Origin: Bacteroidales bacterium
Lineage (GTDB): Bacteria; Bacteroidota; Bacteroidia; Bacteroidales; UBA932
Length of the DNA: 43,143 nt
Direction of reading: 5' to 3'
Assembly (NCBI GenBank): GCA_017451395.1
Contig: JAFSPR010000117.1
Location: 1 to 43,143 of the forward strand
The stretch's first letter is position 1. Every line of letters begins with the position of its first letter. This document shows, in pieces, positions 34,336-42,823 of this stretch. Both the position numbers and the translations under genes were made by a program. The notes beneath the pieces are model-generated. The model was not told the DNA's origin and did no database searches. It saw nothing but the letters and a program-made list of their open reading frames with translations.

Positions 34336-35659
34336 TGAAGGAAACGTCTTTGAAGGCCAGGGTAGGGATCAGTTTGGACATGCAGGGACGGGCATCATGG
34401 GCCGTAGCCACAAGGTTGTTCCACAGGGATATGAAATCTCCGGTTATGAGCATCTCCCTTACGGGATGAACCTTCTTTCCGCCGCGGATGAGGAAACCCT
34501 CTATTCCGTAGGAGAAATTGCCTGTAGCGGCGTTGGAATTGCCTCCGTTGAAGCCGGTTACAAGGATGCCGTCTCCAATCTCCCGGAGAAGATCCTCCTG
34601 GGTGACGCACTCTCCTACAGGCATCAGTTTCACCCTTGTGGCATCTTCTATTGTAGGTTCAACGCCCATCTTATGGCCGATATAAGTGTTTATGAAGAAG
34701 GTCTTCACAACGCCGTTCTCTATGACCGGAAGGTCCTTTGTTGCAACGCCCTCGCTGTCAAAGAGGCGGCAGCCGGTTTCTCCGTGAACGCGGGGAAGGT
34801 CTATGATGGAGAGACTCTCCGGGAAGATCTTCTTCCCCAGTTTATCGGCAAGGAAAGAGTTTTTCTGCTGCACGGCAAAGCCTCCAAGGGCATTGAGAAG
34901 GGGAGTGACCAGTTTTCCGGCACACTCGGTGTCCACTATAAGGTTTGTGCGGCAGCTGTCAATCTCTAAAGGGAAAAGGGCGGCCGATGCACGCTCTATG
35001 GCGGTTTTTGAGCAGGTGCCCAGTTTAAGGTCCTTCAGAAGTGGCGCGGCATCCCACCAGAAATTTGAGTAGTGGTTGCCGTGAGCATCTTCCACTGTGG
35101 CCTCGTAGCCAATCTCGAACGAAGTCTCCGTATGGCGGGCATAGAGGCCCTGCGAGTCAATGGTGATGCTGTCAAAGAGGCTGTCGGAGTATTCTCCTTC
35201 CTCTGCAATCACTCTAAAGCCGTTTTCCAGTTCTTCCTTCCTGGACCAGAAGGAGGATCCCAGCGCCATTTCTTTCCTCCGGGCCGAAGTAAGCTCCTCA
35301 TAGGAAGGGTCATAGAGCCCCAGTTCCTTTCCCGTGAGGGCGTCCTTTACAAGGCGTCCCGGCTCCGGGAGGCTCCGGAACTGGTCCGGCTCCAGCATGC
35401 GTACGGTATCAATTGCGCTGAGTATGAATCTCTCAATCTCTTCCTTCTCCAGGCGGTTGGAGGAAAAGGTCCCAAACCGGCCGTCCACAAACAGCTGGAG
35501 CTGCAGGCTCTGGTCCAGGGCGTAGGCGGTCTTGTCCACCTCCCCGTTCAGTATTCCCGTGAGGTTCATCACGGATTTGCTGTAGGTGAGGCGCACCTGC
35601 TGCGCTCCTTTCTCCAGTGCAAATTCCAGCGTTTTATTTAACTCCTTGATATCCATCAT
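34328..35659 (-). CDS. TldE/PmbA-type metalloprotease-complex subunit
   Basis: The non-catalytic partner of TldD in the TldD/TldE peptidase, which trims unfolded peptides and matures some modified peptides. 443 residues from ATG 35659; another ATG follows directly at 35656. The first ATG shares a base with the TldD stop (TGATG). Conserved parts include QVRLTYSKSVMNLTG, TNLIVDTECAGKLVTPLLNA, FPESLSIIDLPRVHGETGCRLFDSEG (split as FPESLSIIDLP and GCRLFDSEG), GGNSNAATGNFSYGIEGFLI and PVREMLITGDFISLW. It lacks the HExxH motif that its neighbour has, as expected for TldE. Confidence 0.92.
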   Translation of the reverse strand: MMDIKELNKTLEFALEKGAQQVRLTYSKSVMNLTGILNGEVDKTAYALDQSLQLQLFVDGRFGTFSSNRLEKEEIERFILSAIDTVRMLEPDQFRSLPEPGRLVKDALTGKELGLYDPSYEELTSARRKEMALGSSFWSRKEELENGFRVIAEEGEYSDSLFDSITIDSQGLYARHTETSFEIGYEATVEDAHGNHYSNFWWDAAPLLKDLKLGTCSKTAIERASAALFPLEIDSCRTNLIVDTECAGKLVTPLLNALGGFAVQQKNSFLADKLGKKIFPESLSIIDLPRVHGETGCRLFDSEGVATKDLPVIENGVVKTFFINTYIGHKMGVEPTIEDATRVKLMPVGECVTQEDLLREIGDGILVTGFNGGNSNAATGNFSYGIEGFLIRGGKKVHPVREMLITGDFISLWNNLVATAHDARPCMSKLIPTLAFKDVSFSA

Positions 35660-37095
35660 CACTGACCTCCTACAGTTAGATTGCCTATAAGTACGGTGGG
35701 TATGCCGCAGCTCACGGGCACGGACTGCTCTTTGCCGCATGTCCAGGCACCGGGATCCACCACAAGGTCATCGGCCACGCCGCGGATATCGGCAAGGGCC
35801 GCAGGACCGTTTCCTATGATGTTTATATCCTTCACAGGCATTGTGAGACGGCCGTTCTCTATCATGTAGCCGGACTTTACGTAAAAGGTGAAATCTCCTT
35901 CCCCTATCTGCACCTGTCCGTTTGAGAATTCATCCACAAAAATGCCCTTGGAGACATCAGCAATGAGGTCCGCCGCCTTTGCAGAGCCGCTTTCCATGTA
36001 GGTTGCCCTCATCCTTGGGAGGGGAGCGTAGCGGAAGCTTTCACGGCGGCCGTTACCTGTGGGCTTTACCCCGTAATGGGCGGCCGATATCCGGTCATGG
36101 AGATAAGAAGTAAGTATGCCGTCCTCAACCATGTAGGTCTTCTGCCCCGGGATACCTTCGTCGTCAAAGTTTATGGCGCCGCGGTTACCCTGGAGAGTTC
36201 CGTCGTCAATGATATTAATGCCTTCAGGGCATATCCTGGAGCCCATTTTATCGGCAAAGATGGATGTGCCCTTGCGGTTGAAATCGGCCTCGAAGGCATG
36301 GCCCATGGCTTCATGGAGAAGGATGCCGGAAGCACCGGCGCCCATCACAACGGGCATACGGCCGCCTTCCGGGCGCCTGGCGGCAAAGCGGTCGTCTATG
36401 CCTTTGACTATGTCGGAGGCCATTTCTTCTGCCAGGGCGGGGGAGAGCATCTCTGCGCCGCAGCGGAAACTGCGTGAAGTGGATTTGTTCTCCAAGGCCC
36501 CGTCCTGCTGGAAGATTGCGCTCACGGATACACTCCCCATGGGCCTGGTCTCATATTTCAGCTCCCTGGCGCTGTTGTACATGAGGATGTCGCTCACTGA
36601 GTATGCCAGATTCACAATTACCTTGCGGATGCGATTGTCCCTTGAGCGTACATTGGCATCCAGGGCCTGCAGGAAGGGGAGGAAGCCCGCAACGGGCACC
36701 TCACGCCAATTCTGCTTGACCGGATAACGGTCGGCTGCAGGATTGGGCTCCCCGCGGCTGGGGTTGCGGGTGCCGTAGGGGTTTACGTCCGAGGGACCGT
36801 CGGCAATCTGTGCGGCGGCGCGGGCGCAGGCAAGGATATCGGCCTTTAGTGTGCTCTCCGAGTATGCGTAGCCGGTCTTTTCTCCGGAAAGGACGCGTAC
36901 GCCAACCCCGTAATCTATGTGGCAGCCGCCTGAAGTCACGGCGCCGTCCCTTAGGAGGAGAGAGCCGTAACTGGTGTTTTCAAAGTATAGGTCTGAGTAA
37001 CTTCCGCCGCTTCTGAGGCCTTCTGCGATGACGGCGTCAAGAAGCGGGACATCCACCTTGAATATGTCTAAATAATACTGCTTACTCTGTATCAT
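35659..37095 (-). CDS. tldD: TldD-type metalloprotease subunit
   Basis: The catalytic subunit of the TldD/TldE heterodimer, 478 residues from ATG 37095 (MIQSKQYYLDIFKVD); longer in-frame sequence to 37128 would need a TTG start. The zinc motif is HEAMGH starting at H261 (LLHEAMGHAFEADF). Other conserved parts are YSDLYFENTSYGSL, RVLSGEKTGYAYSE, MPVVMGAGASGILL, GTLQGNRGAINFDDEG and PRMRATYMESG. The start overlaps the end of the P-loop gene by 14 bases, and TldE follows with a one-base overlap, so the two subunits are made in step. Confidence 0.95.
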   Translation of the reverse strand: MIQSKQYYLDIFKVDVPLLDAVIAEGLRSGGSYSDLYFENTSYGSLLLRDGAVTSGGCHIDYGVGVRVLSGEKTGYAYSESTLKADILACARAAAQIADGPSDVNPYGTRNPSRGEPNPAADRYPVKQNWREVPVAGFLPFLQALDANVRSRDNRIRKVIVNLAYSVSDILMYNSARELKYETRPMGSVSVSAIFQQDGALENKSTSRSFRCGAEMLSPALAEEMASDIVKGIDDRFAARRPEGGRMPVVMGAGASGILLHEAMGHAFEADFNRKGTSIFADKMGSRICPEGINIIDDGTLQGNRGAINFDDEGIPGQKTYMVEDGILTSYLHDRISAAHYGVKPTGNGRRESFRYAPLPRMRATYMESGSAKAADLIADVSKGIFVDEFSNGQVQIGEGDFTFYVKSGYMIENGRLTMPVKDINIIGNGPAALADIRGVADDLVVDPGAWTCGKEQSVPVSCGIPTVLIGNLTVGGQ

Positions 37096-37759
37096 CCGTG
37101 CTATGGTAGGGAACTCCGTCGTGGGCAAGGGGAGCCTTCGAGAGTTCCTTGATTATGAGTTCTGCGGGATTTTCCGTGTGCTGGATGGGCTCAGAGGTGT
37201 CGCTTATGACGGCTTTCACCTTCTGGTACTTTTCCATATCACGTATGGCGAAACCCTTCTTAGATCCTTCCGCTATGATGGCAAACGGAGGGCGGGAATT
37301 ATCGGCCAGGATCCATTTGTCGCAGGTTTGCATATAGCCGTTGAAAAGGTAGTACACGCCCATACGGTAGCGGCGGCGGATAGTTTCCTCAGGGACGTCG
37401 TGGCCGCCGGCCTGGACCCTGTTGGCAACCCTTTGGACCGCCATATCGGGGGACTCCAGCCACAGGTACAGCACCGTTACATAGTACCCAAGTTCCTGGG
37501 CCTTGCGCGTCATCTTGATGAGGGCGCGCGTTGCGAGGGTGGTCTCTATGCAGAAGTCCTCCCTGCGGTCAAAGAGGTACTGCACCTTTTTCAGCATCAG
37601 GCGGCTTGCAGTGATGTAGGCACCCTCAGGCGCAAACGGCGAGAGGTGCTTTGCAAACTCATCCGAGTTCACAAATTCACTGCAGTCCAGCAGCTCCGGG
37701 AGAATGCTGTAAGAAGCCGTAGTCTTCCCGGAGCCGTTGGGACCTGATATAATGTACAT
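37082..37759 (-). CDS. Zeta-toxin-like P-loop ATPase/kinase
   Basis: A 225-residue P-loop protein beginning MYIISGPNGSGKTTASYSIL, with the Walker A motif G6-PNGSG-K12-T13 at the very N-terminus. A zeta-toxin-type acidic loop follows (SEFVNSDEFAKHLSPF), then a conserved IETTLATRALIKM segment. It resembles the predicted ABC-type ATPases of COG4185 and zeta toxins, which phosphorylate UDP-sugars. No epsilon-like antitoxin gene is beside it. The ATG at 37759 was chosen over a GTG at 37768 because it puts the P-loop at the usual place. It lies between the POT transporter and TldD in a housekeeping-type operon, so a metabolic kinase role is as likely as a toxin role. Confidence 0.78.
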   Translation of the reverse strand: MYIISGPNGSGKTTASYSILPELLDCSEFVNSDEFAKHLSPFAPEGAYITASRLMLKKVQYLFDRREDFCIETTLATRALIKMTRKAQELGYYVTVLYLWLESPDMAVQRVANRVQAGGHDVPEETIRRRYRMGVYYLFNGYMQTCDKWILADNSRPPFAIIAEGSKKGFAIRDMEKYQKVKAVISDTSEPIQHTENPAELIIKELSKAPLAHDGVPYHSTDDTE

Positions 37760-37769
37760 TCGCGGCACG

Positions 37770-39290
37770 TTATTCCGTGGCAGCCTCCAGCTTTTTCATC
37801 ATTGCGAACATAAAGACTGCGGAGATGACGCAGACGCCAAGGAATACGCTCCAGACAACCCACAGGGGCAGAGGACCCCAGAGGTGACCGCCAACCTGGA
37901 CAAGGAAGTTGCCGAGGGCGGTGGCAACAAACCACATACCCATCATCATACCCTTGTACTTGGGCGGGGCAACCTTGGAAACGAATGAGATGCCCATAGG
38001 GCTAAGGAGAAGTTCTCCGAAGGTGAGGATAAGATACACGGTGATAAGCCAGTAGGGAGAAACCAGGGTCTCTTCTACGCCTCCGCGTACAGTTGCCTGA
38101 TATGCAGGGGTATTAAGGCCGATTGAAGCGAACGCCATAAGGCCGAAAGCCACTGCTGCAACCAGCATACCGTATGCGATCTTGCGGGGAGCGCTGGGCT
38201 CCTTGCCCTTTGCCGCCAGGGCTCCGAAGATGGCCATAGAGACAGGTGTGAGGGCAACTACATAGAACGGGTTGAAGTGCTGGAAGATAGGGGCGCTGAT
38301 CTCTATGCTGCCGCTGAGGCGGGTGTACTGCCACACAAGGTATGCGCAGGCAAGGGCCACGACGCCGACGCCGATCCACTTGCCATTCTTGGACGTCTCC
38401 TTGTCAAAGATGGAGAAGAGGGCATACACAATTGCAATCACTGCCACAAGGTTGAATACGTTGAAGGGCATGGATGCAATTCCGGAAGAACTTCTCTCCG
38501 TGAATTCATCGGCAAAGTAGGTGAGGGTGAGGCCGTTCTGGTGGAAACTCATCCAGAAGAATATAACCACGGCGAACACCAGGAAGAGGGCCACCATGCG
38601 CTTTTTGGTCTGCTCCGGGGTGAGGGTGTCCACAACCTGGGCCTTCTCTCCCTTTGCGTGACCGCCTTCTACGTGCTTGAACCAGCCTCGGAAGGCGTAG
38701 TAGATGGCGATTGAAACGATAAGGGATACGCAGGCCACTGCAAATGAGAAGTGGTAGGCGGCGTTTCCGTCAAATCCAAGTGTCATTGCCCATTCCCTGA
38801 TCCTGATGGCTGCGGTAGGGGCAAAGAGGGCGCCGATATTGATGGCCATATAGAAAAGGGAGAATCCGGAATCACGCTTTGAGGCATACTGGGGGTCATT
38901 GTAGAGGTCTCCAACCATAACCTGGAGATTACCCTTGAATAGACCCGTGCCGAAGCCTATAAGAAGAAGCGCCGCAAGCATTGCCACAAGGGCTACGGTG
39001 CCTCCGCCAAGCGGAACTGATAGCAGCAGGTATCCTGCAAACATCACCAGGATGCCGGTTGTTACCATCTTTCCGAAGCCGAATTTATCGGCCAGGATAC
39101 CGCCGATGAGGGGGAAGAAGTACACCAGCATCAGGAATGAGGAGTAGATTGTGCCTGCGGTACCGGCGGAAAGGCCGAAGTTTGCCCTGAGGAAGAGGGC
39201 GAACACCGCAATCATGGTATAGTAACCGAAGCGCTCGCCGGTGTTGGCAAGGGCAAGGGCGAATAAGCCTTTGGGTTGTCCTTTAAACAT
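37770..39290 (-). CDS. POT-family proton-dependent di/tripeptide transporter
   Basis: An inner-membrane peptide importer of the POT/PTR2 family within the major facilitator superfamily, 506 residues and about 12-14 hydrophobic segments. The family signature is ALANTGERFGYYTMIAVFALFL near the N-terminus (its GERFGYY core corresponds to the ExxERFxYY proton-coupling motif). GTGLFKGNLQVMVGDLY, GFSLFYMAINIGALFAP and LSPMGISFVSKVAPPKYKGM are also typical. The start is ATG 39290; a TTG two codons earlier is in frame. It follows pepD by six bases, matching uptake with intracellular dipeptide hydrolysis. Confidence 0.95.
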   Translation of the reverse strand: MFKGQPKGLFALALANTGERFGYYTMIAVFALFLRANFGLSAGTAGTIYSSFLMLVYFFPLIGGILADKFGFGKMVTTGILVMFAGYLLLSVPLGGGTVALVAMLAALLLIGFGTGLFKGNLQVMVGDLYNDPQYASKRDSGFSLFYMAINIGALFAPTAAIRIREWAMTLGFDGNAAYHFSFAVACVSLIVSIAIYYAFRGWFKHVEGGHAKGEKAQVVDTLTPEQTKKRMVALFLVFAVVIFFWMSFHQNGLTLTYFADEFTERSSSGIASMPFNVFNLVAVIAIVYALFSIFDKETSKNGKWIGVGVVALACAYLVWQYTRLSGSIEISAPIFQHFNPFYVVALTPVSMAIFGALAAKGKEPSAPRKIAYGMLVAAVAFGLMAFASIGLNTPAYQATVRGGVEETLVSPYWLITVYLILTFGELLLSPMGISFVSKVAPPKYKGMMMGMWFVATALGNFLVQVGGHLWGPLPLWVVWSVFLGVCVISAVFMFAMMKKLEAATE

Positions 39291-39296
39291 ATGCAA

Positions 39297-40754
39297 TTAT
39301 TTTACTGGTACATTTTCAAGAACGGCCTTCAGATACTCCCAGGTGCGGGCTACGGAGGCGATGTTCACTTTTTCATCGGGGCTGTGGGGATATTTGATGG
39401 TGGGACCTACTGATACCATTTCCCAGTTGGGGTATTTGGCACCAAGGAGGGCGCACTCAAGGCCGCCGTGGGTGGCCATGATCTCCATATCCTCACCGGT
39501 CACCTTCTTGTACTGCTCCATCATGATCTTGTTCATGGGAGTGTCAAGTTTGGGTGTCCAGCCGCTGTAGCCGCCGGCAAACTGGATGTCATCGGCGCCG
39601 GCAAGTTCAAAGATGCAGCGCACGCGGTTTGCAAGGGCCGCCTTGGCGCTGTTGACGGAACTGCGCATAAGGCTGTGGATGGTGATTTTGCCCTTCTCTG
39701 TGCGTACAATGGCCATATTGATGGAGGTTTCCGTGAGGCCCTTCATTGTGCGGGACATACGGATAACCCCTGAAGGGCAGGCAAGCATTGCCTTCACGGC
39801 GCGGAGCATCACTGAAGGCTGGATGTGCTTGGGAGATGTTGCGCATTCTTCCACGATAAGGGTGGCTGTAGGGTCGCTCTCCTTGAATTCGGCCTTGATA
39901 CGGCCAAATTCGCTCTCAATCATCTGGCGCACGGCAGAAAGGTTCTCCTCAGGGACCACAAGTTCTGCCTCTGCCTCAAACGGGATGGCGTTACGGAGGG
40001 ACCCTCCGGTGAAGGAGACTACCTTCACGCCCAGAAGTTCAATGGCGGGAAGGATCATCCTGGCAACTGCCTTGTTGGCGTTTGCCCTGTAAAGGGATAT
40101 GTCCATTCCGGAATGGCCGCCCTGAAGGCCCTTTACGGTAACCTTGAGGCCCTTATATCCCGCAGGCGTATTGTATTTGAGGTATTTGAAGGTGGCCGAT
40201 ACATCAAGGCCGCCTGCGCAGCCAACGCAAAGTTCGCCTTCCTGCTCGGAGTCAAGATTCATCAGGATGTCTCCTTTCAGGACACCGGGCTCAAGGGTGT
40301 TTGCGCCGGTCATTCCTGTTTCCTCGTCATAGGTTACAAGAATCTCGATGGGACCGTGCTTTACGGACTTGTCCTCAATGGCGGAAAGGCCAAGGGCTAC
40401 GCCCATGCCGTTATCGGCACCAAGTGTGGTGCGGTCTGCGGTAACCCATTCTCCGTCAATATAGGCGTTGATGGGATCCTTCATGAAATCGTGGGAAGAG
40501 TCCGACGTCTTCTGGGGAACCATATCCATATGGCCCTGGATGATGACGCCCCTCCTGTTTTCCATACCGGGAGTTGCGGGAACGCGGATGATGATGTTGC
40601 CGCCTTTGTCGCGGATGGTCTCAAAACCGTGGCTGATGCCCCAGTTGTAGAGGTATTCAATCACTTTGCCCTCGTGCTTTGAGGGGCGGGGGATCTGTGT
40701 AAGATTGTAGAAGTTATTCCATACAATCCTCGGCTCAAGTTCTTTGATGCTCAT
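39297..40754 (-). CDS. pepD: Aminoacyl-histidine dipeptidase (PepD), M20 family
   Basis: A cytoplasmic zinc dipeptidase with 485 residues, full length for the family. The N-terminus IVWNNFYNLTQIPRPSKHEG is typical. Metal-site segments are IQGHMDMVPQK (His and Asp ligands), LGADNGMGVALGLSAIED, VTYDEETGMTGA and NLDSEQEGELCVGCAGG. The lid-domain stretch GLQGGHSGMDISLYRANANK and the C-terminal THGGLECALLGAKYPNWEMVS, which carries the last ligand region, are present. It cleaves broad dipeptides including carnosine-like ones. It comes directly before the POT transporter in the operon. Confidence 0.95.
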   Translation of the reverse strand: MSIKELEPRIVWNNFYNLTQIPRPSKHEGKVIEYLYNWGISHGFETIRDKGGNIIIRVPATPGMENRRGVIIQGHMDMVPQKTSDSSHDFMKDPINAYIDGEWVTADRTTLGADNGMGVALGLSAIEDKSVKHGPIEILVTYDEETGMTGANTLEPGVLKGDILMNLDSEQEGELCVGCAGGLDVSATFKYLKYNTPAGYKGLKVTVKGLQGGHSGMDISLYRANANKAVARMILPAIELLGVKVVSFTGGSLRNAIPFEAEAELVVPEENLSAVRQMIESEFGRIKAEFKESDPTATLIVEECATSPKHIQPSVMLRAVKAMLACPSGVIRMSRTMKGLTETSINMAIVRTEKGKITIHSLMRSSVNSAKAALANRVRCIFELAGADDIQFAGGYSGWTPKLDTPMNKIMMEQYKKVTGEDMEIMATHGGLECALLGAKYPNWEMVSVGPTIKYPHSPDEKVNIASVARTWEYLKAVLENVPVK

Positions 40755-40766
40755 ACTATAATGTTA

Positions 40767-41771
40767 TTAATTTGTTTTTACGGGATATGACGCTTCCTTC
40801 CCAAGTTGGTACACGGGAACGCGGGTCTCTACAAGCGGACGCCCGTCTTCCGTGAGTGTAAGCCTGCATATCATAGGGATGCGATATCTTATCTGGGTTG
40901 TCTTTCCTGCCTTCCTGGCCGATTGCGAGGCCTCTTCCCTCACCAGGGCCTCCGGCTCCAGTTCAATGTAGTAGGGCGTGCCCCGGCCGTTTGAAACCAG
41001 GCCGCGCTCAGGGTCCGTGCGGAAGGCAAGGTAGCGGTGATTCTTGACGTTTGCCTGAGGAATCACGTCAAAACTTGCCGTGAGTGTCCTTACCTGGCTG
41101 TAGCCGCGGAACATGGCAAGGTATTCCTCCTCCATCTGCCGTATTTCCTTGAGGGCGTCGGCCATGGCGGCTCCGGAAAAAGTGGCGTCAGTGTTGCCTG
41201 TAGCGATGTCAAGGCGCTGGGCGCGGAGTGAAAGGATGTGGTCTGCGGCTTCCTTTGCCCTGTCTTCCAGGGTCTTTGTCTCTATGAACTTCTCCTCCAC
41301 GGGGACGCGGACAAATGCTGTGTCCGTGGGGATGGTCTTGTATACTATGCGTTTAACCACCTTGGTGTCTCCGGTAAGTCCCTTGTCCGTGAAATCCCCG
41401 CGCATAGGCGGAAGGAAGCGCCAGGTTACGCCAAGTTCACCCTTTTCCCCGAAGGAAATGAGTCCCTGGGTGCTCAGAGCCATAAGTTCGGGGACATCGG
41501 CCTCCAGGAGGGTGGCCGATTTGCGGTCGGCTTCCACCGTGGGGGTGATGGTGGCGCTGAGAACGCGTGATGTAACTTCATCGGCACGGCGTACGTCTAT
41601 TCCAAGGAGTTTCTTTGCAAAGGCTGCGTAGGGGCCGGCAAAGAAGGTTTCCTGCTCCGCTTCCACTTCCACGGTGATGGTGGTGGAGGGGAGGTAATAG
41701 ATGCTTTCCTGGGCGGCGGCGCAAAACGCCACTGCCAAAGTAAGGATTGATGTTATTATTCTTTTTTCCAT
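40767..41771 (-). CDS. DUF4831 family exported protein
   Basis: A 334-residue protein exported by signal peptide MEKRIITSILTLAVAFCAAAQ. The start is ATG 41771, which overlaps the end of the acyltransferase gene by 16 bases; nine extra in-frame residues before it would spoil the signal. The body contains ESIYYLPSTTITVEVEAEQE, AAFAKKLLGIDVRRADEV and ILSLRAQRLDIATGNTDATF, a pattern I associate with DUF4831, a Bacteroidota family without known function. No catalytic residues are evident and the protein is probably periplasmic. The gene sits between an acyltransferase and pepD. Confidence 0.82.
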   Translation of the reverse strand: MEKRIITSILTLAVAFCAAAQESIYYLPSTTITVEVEAEQETFFAGPYAAFAKKLLGIDVRRADEVTSRVLSATITPTVEADRKSATLLEADVPELMALSTQGLISFGEKGELGVTWRFLPPMRGDFTDKGLTGDTKVVKRIVYKTIPTDTAFVRVPVEEKFIETKTLEDRAKEAADHILSLRAQRLDIATGNTDATFSGAAMADALKEIRQMEEEYLAMFRGYSQVRTLTASFDVIPQANVKNHRYLAFRTDPERGLVSNGRGTPYYIELEPEALVREEASQSARKAGKTTQIRYRIPMICRLTLTEDGRPLVETRVPVYQLGKEASYPVKTN

Positions 41772-42682
41772 CTTCTGTGTGTCCAGAGGTAGTTCCATGG
41801 CTGTGCCTTGATATCCTCTTCAAGGAGATTAAAATATTTCTGGGTTATTTCAAGCGGATCCATCGATCCGGCGTGTTCTGTTATTGGGACGAATGTCATG
41901 GAATAGCCGCCTTTCTCCCTGCACTGGAAACTGAGGTAGATGACCGCCATATCAGTCCTTGCCGCCACCGTGGCGGCTCCCGGCATTATCACGGTGTCAC
42001 GGTTCATAAAGCGGAGACTGTACTTTCGGTTGGGGCCGTAGGGGAACTGGTCCGTAATGAAGGAGTAGCAGAAGTGCTTGTCACGGTTTGAGAAGACCAC
42101 CCTTGCAATCTGCTGTGAGGGGACGTATCCGGTGAAGTCCATATCGGCCACGGGTGCCTGCCTGTTTTCACCTATGAAACTGTCCCAGAAATGGTTGTGG
42201 AGGGGGAGGTAGGTGATTGCAAAGGTGTGGGTGGTAATTTCAAGGGGCTCCGTATATGTGTAATTGAGGATGCCGCCTATCAGTTCCCAGTTTCCCGCGT
42301 GGGACTGCATTATCATAACCTGCTTTCGTTCACGGAAAAGGCGGTTGAGGACCTCGGGATTGGTAATCTCCACAATATGGCTGTCACGGAGGCGCTTACG
42401 GCCGCGGTCTCCCTTGCAGGAACCAAACCAGAGGGTTTCCGTAAGGATGTTCCCAAAGTGATGGTAAAACTTCTTTTCAATGGCTTTCAGTTCTGAGGCC
42501 GATTTTTCAGGGAAACTCTTCCTGAGGTTATCCCTCACCACATCCGTACGATAACGGACCACGCAGCGTACAAGCCATCCAAGGAAGCGGGCCATGGCGT
42601 GATGGTATGAAAGGGGAAGGCGTCCGTGAAGCCGGAGCCATCCCTGAGCCAATCCCTGCAATAATGTCTTTCCTTGAGCCAT
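41756..42682 (-). CDS. LpxL/HtrB-like lipid A-type acyltransferase
   Basis: An inner-membrane-associated acyltransferase of the lysophospholipid / lipid A biosynthesis family, 308 residues from ATG 42682 (MAQGKTLLQGLAQGWLRLH). The catalytic HxxxxE motif is H128-AGNW-E133 in MIMQSHAGNWELIGG. RTDVVRDNLRKSFPEKS and YSFITDQFP are typical of the group, and the C-terminus has PWNYLWTHRRWK, a well-conserved ending. It likely adds an acyl chain to lipid A or to another lipid such as an aminolipid. It is the first gene of the eight-gene operon; a TTG 12 bases earlier falls inside the -7 element and was rejected. Confidence 0.92.
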   Translation of the reverse strand: MAQGKTLLQGLAQGWLRLHGRLPLSYHHAMARFLGWLVRCVVRYRTDVVRDNLRKSFPEKSASELKAIEKKFYHHFGNILTETLWFGSCKGDRGRKRLRDSHIVEITNPEVLNRLFRERKQVMIMQSHAGNWELIGGILNYTYTEPLEITTHTFAITYLPLHNHFWDSFIGENRQAPVADMDFTGYVPSQQIARVVFSNRDKHFCYSFITDQFPYGPNRKYSLRFMNRDTVIMPGAATVAARTDMAVIYLSFQCREKGGYSMTFVPITEHAGSMDPLEITQKYFNLLEEDIKAQPWNYLWTHRRWKKE

Positions 42683-42691
42683 ATGTATCCA

Positions 42692-42699
42692 CAAATATA
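42692..42699 (-). promoter_or_regulatory. -7 element (TATATTTG) of the acyltransferase-to-GT2 operon
   Basis: A perfect TAnnTTTG match on the minus strand, nine bases before the ATG at 42682. The predicted leader is only about five bases. It is the only promoter found for the eight-gene operon. Confidence 0.6.
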
Positions 42700-42722
42700 A
42701 TCATATTTTATGTAATAAAGAA

Positions 42723-42754
42723 TTTGTTTTTCAGGAATTTAATGCCTATATTTG
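42723..42754 (+). promoter_or_regulatory. Promoter of rpsF
   Basis: TTTG (42723-42726), a 20-base spacer and TATATTTG (42747-42754), a full Bacteroidota consensus. The predicted start is near 42759, leaving a leader of about 65 bases before the ATG at 42824, longer than any other leader in the window. Confidence 0.8.
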
Positions 42755-42758
42755 CAGT

Positions 42759-42790
42759 CCTTTTTGGGCCGGAAAAAGGCCAAAAATAGG
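42759..42790 (+). promoter_or_regulatory. rpsF leader hairpin, candidate S6:S18 autoregulatory element
   Basis: Right at the predicted transcript start, TTTTTGG (42761-42767) pairs with CCAAAAA (42780-42786). Inside, CC (42769-42770) can pair with GG (42778-42779) under a GGAAAAA loop, and CC at 42759-42760 can pair with GG at 42789-42790. A CCG triplet sits in the upper part (42769-42771); S6:S18-binding leaders in other bacteria use a CCG in a hairpin. There is no U-run after it, so it is not a terminator. Confidence 0.45.
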
Positions 42791-42823
42791 ATAACTTATT
42801 TATTAACAATTAATTAACAAACA

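Noticed and set aside
37096-37128. TTG start extending TldD by 11 residues
   Set aside because: It would overlap the P-loop gene by 47 bases and add unconserved residues; ATG 37095 fits the family start.
42683-42694. TTG start for the acyltransferase at 42694
   Set aside because: This TTG is the end of the TATATTTG promoter element, so it would not be in the transcript. The TTG at 3991 before the serine hydrolase was rejected for the same reason.
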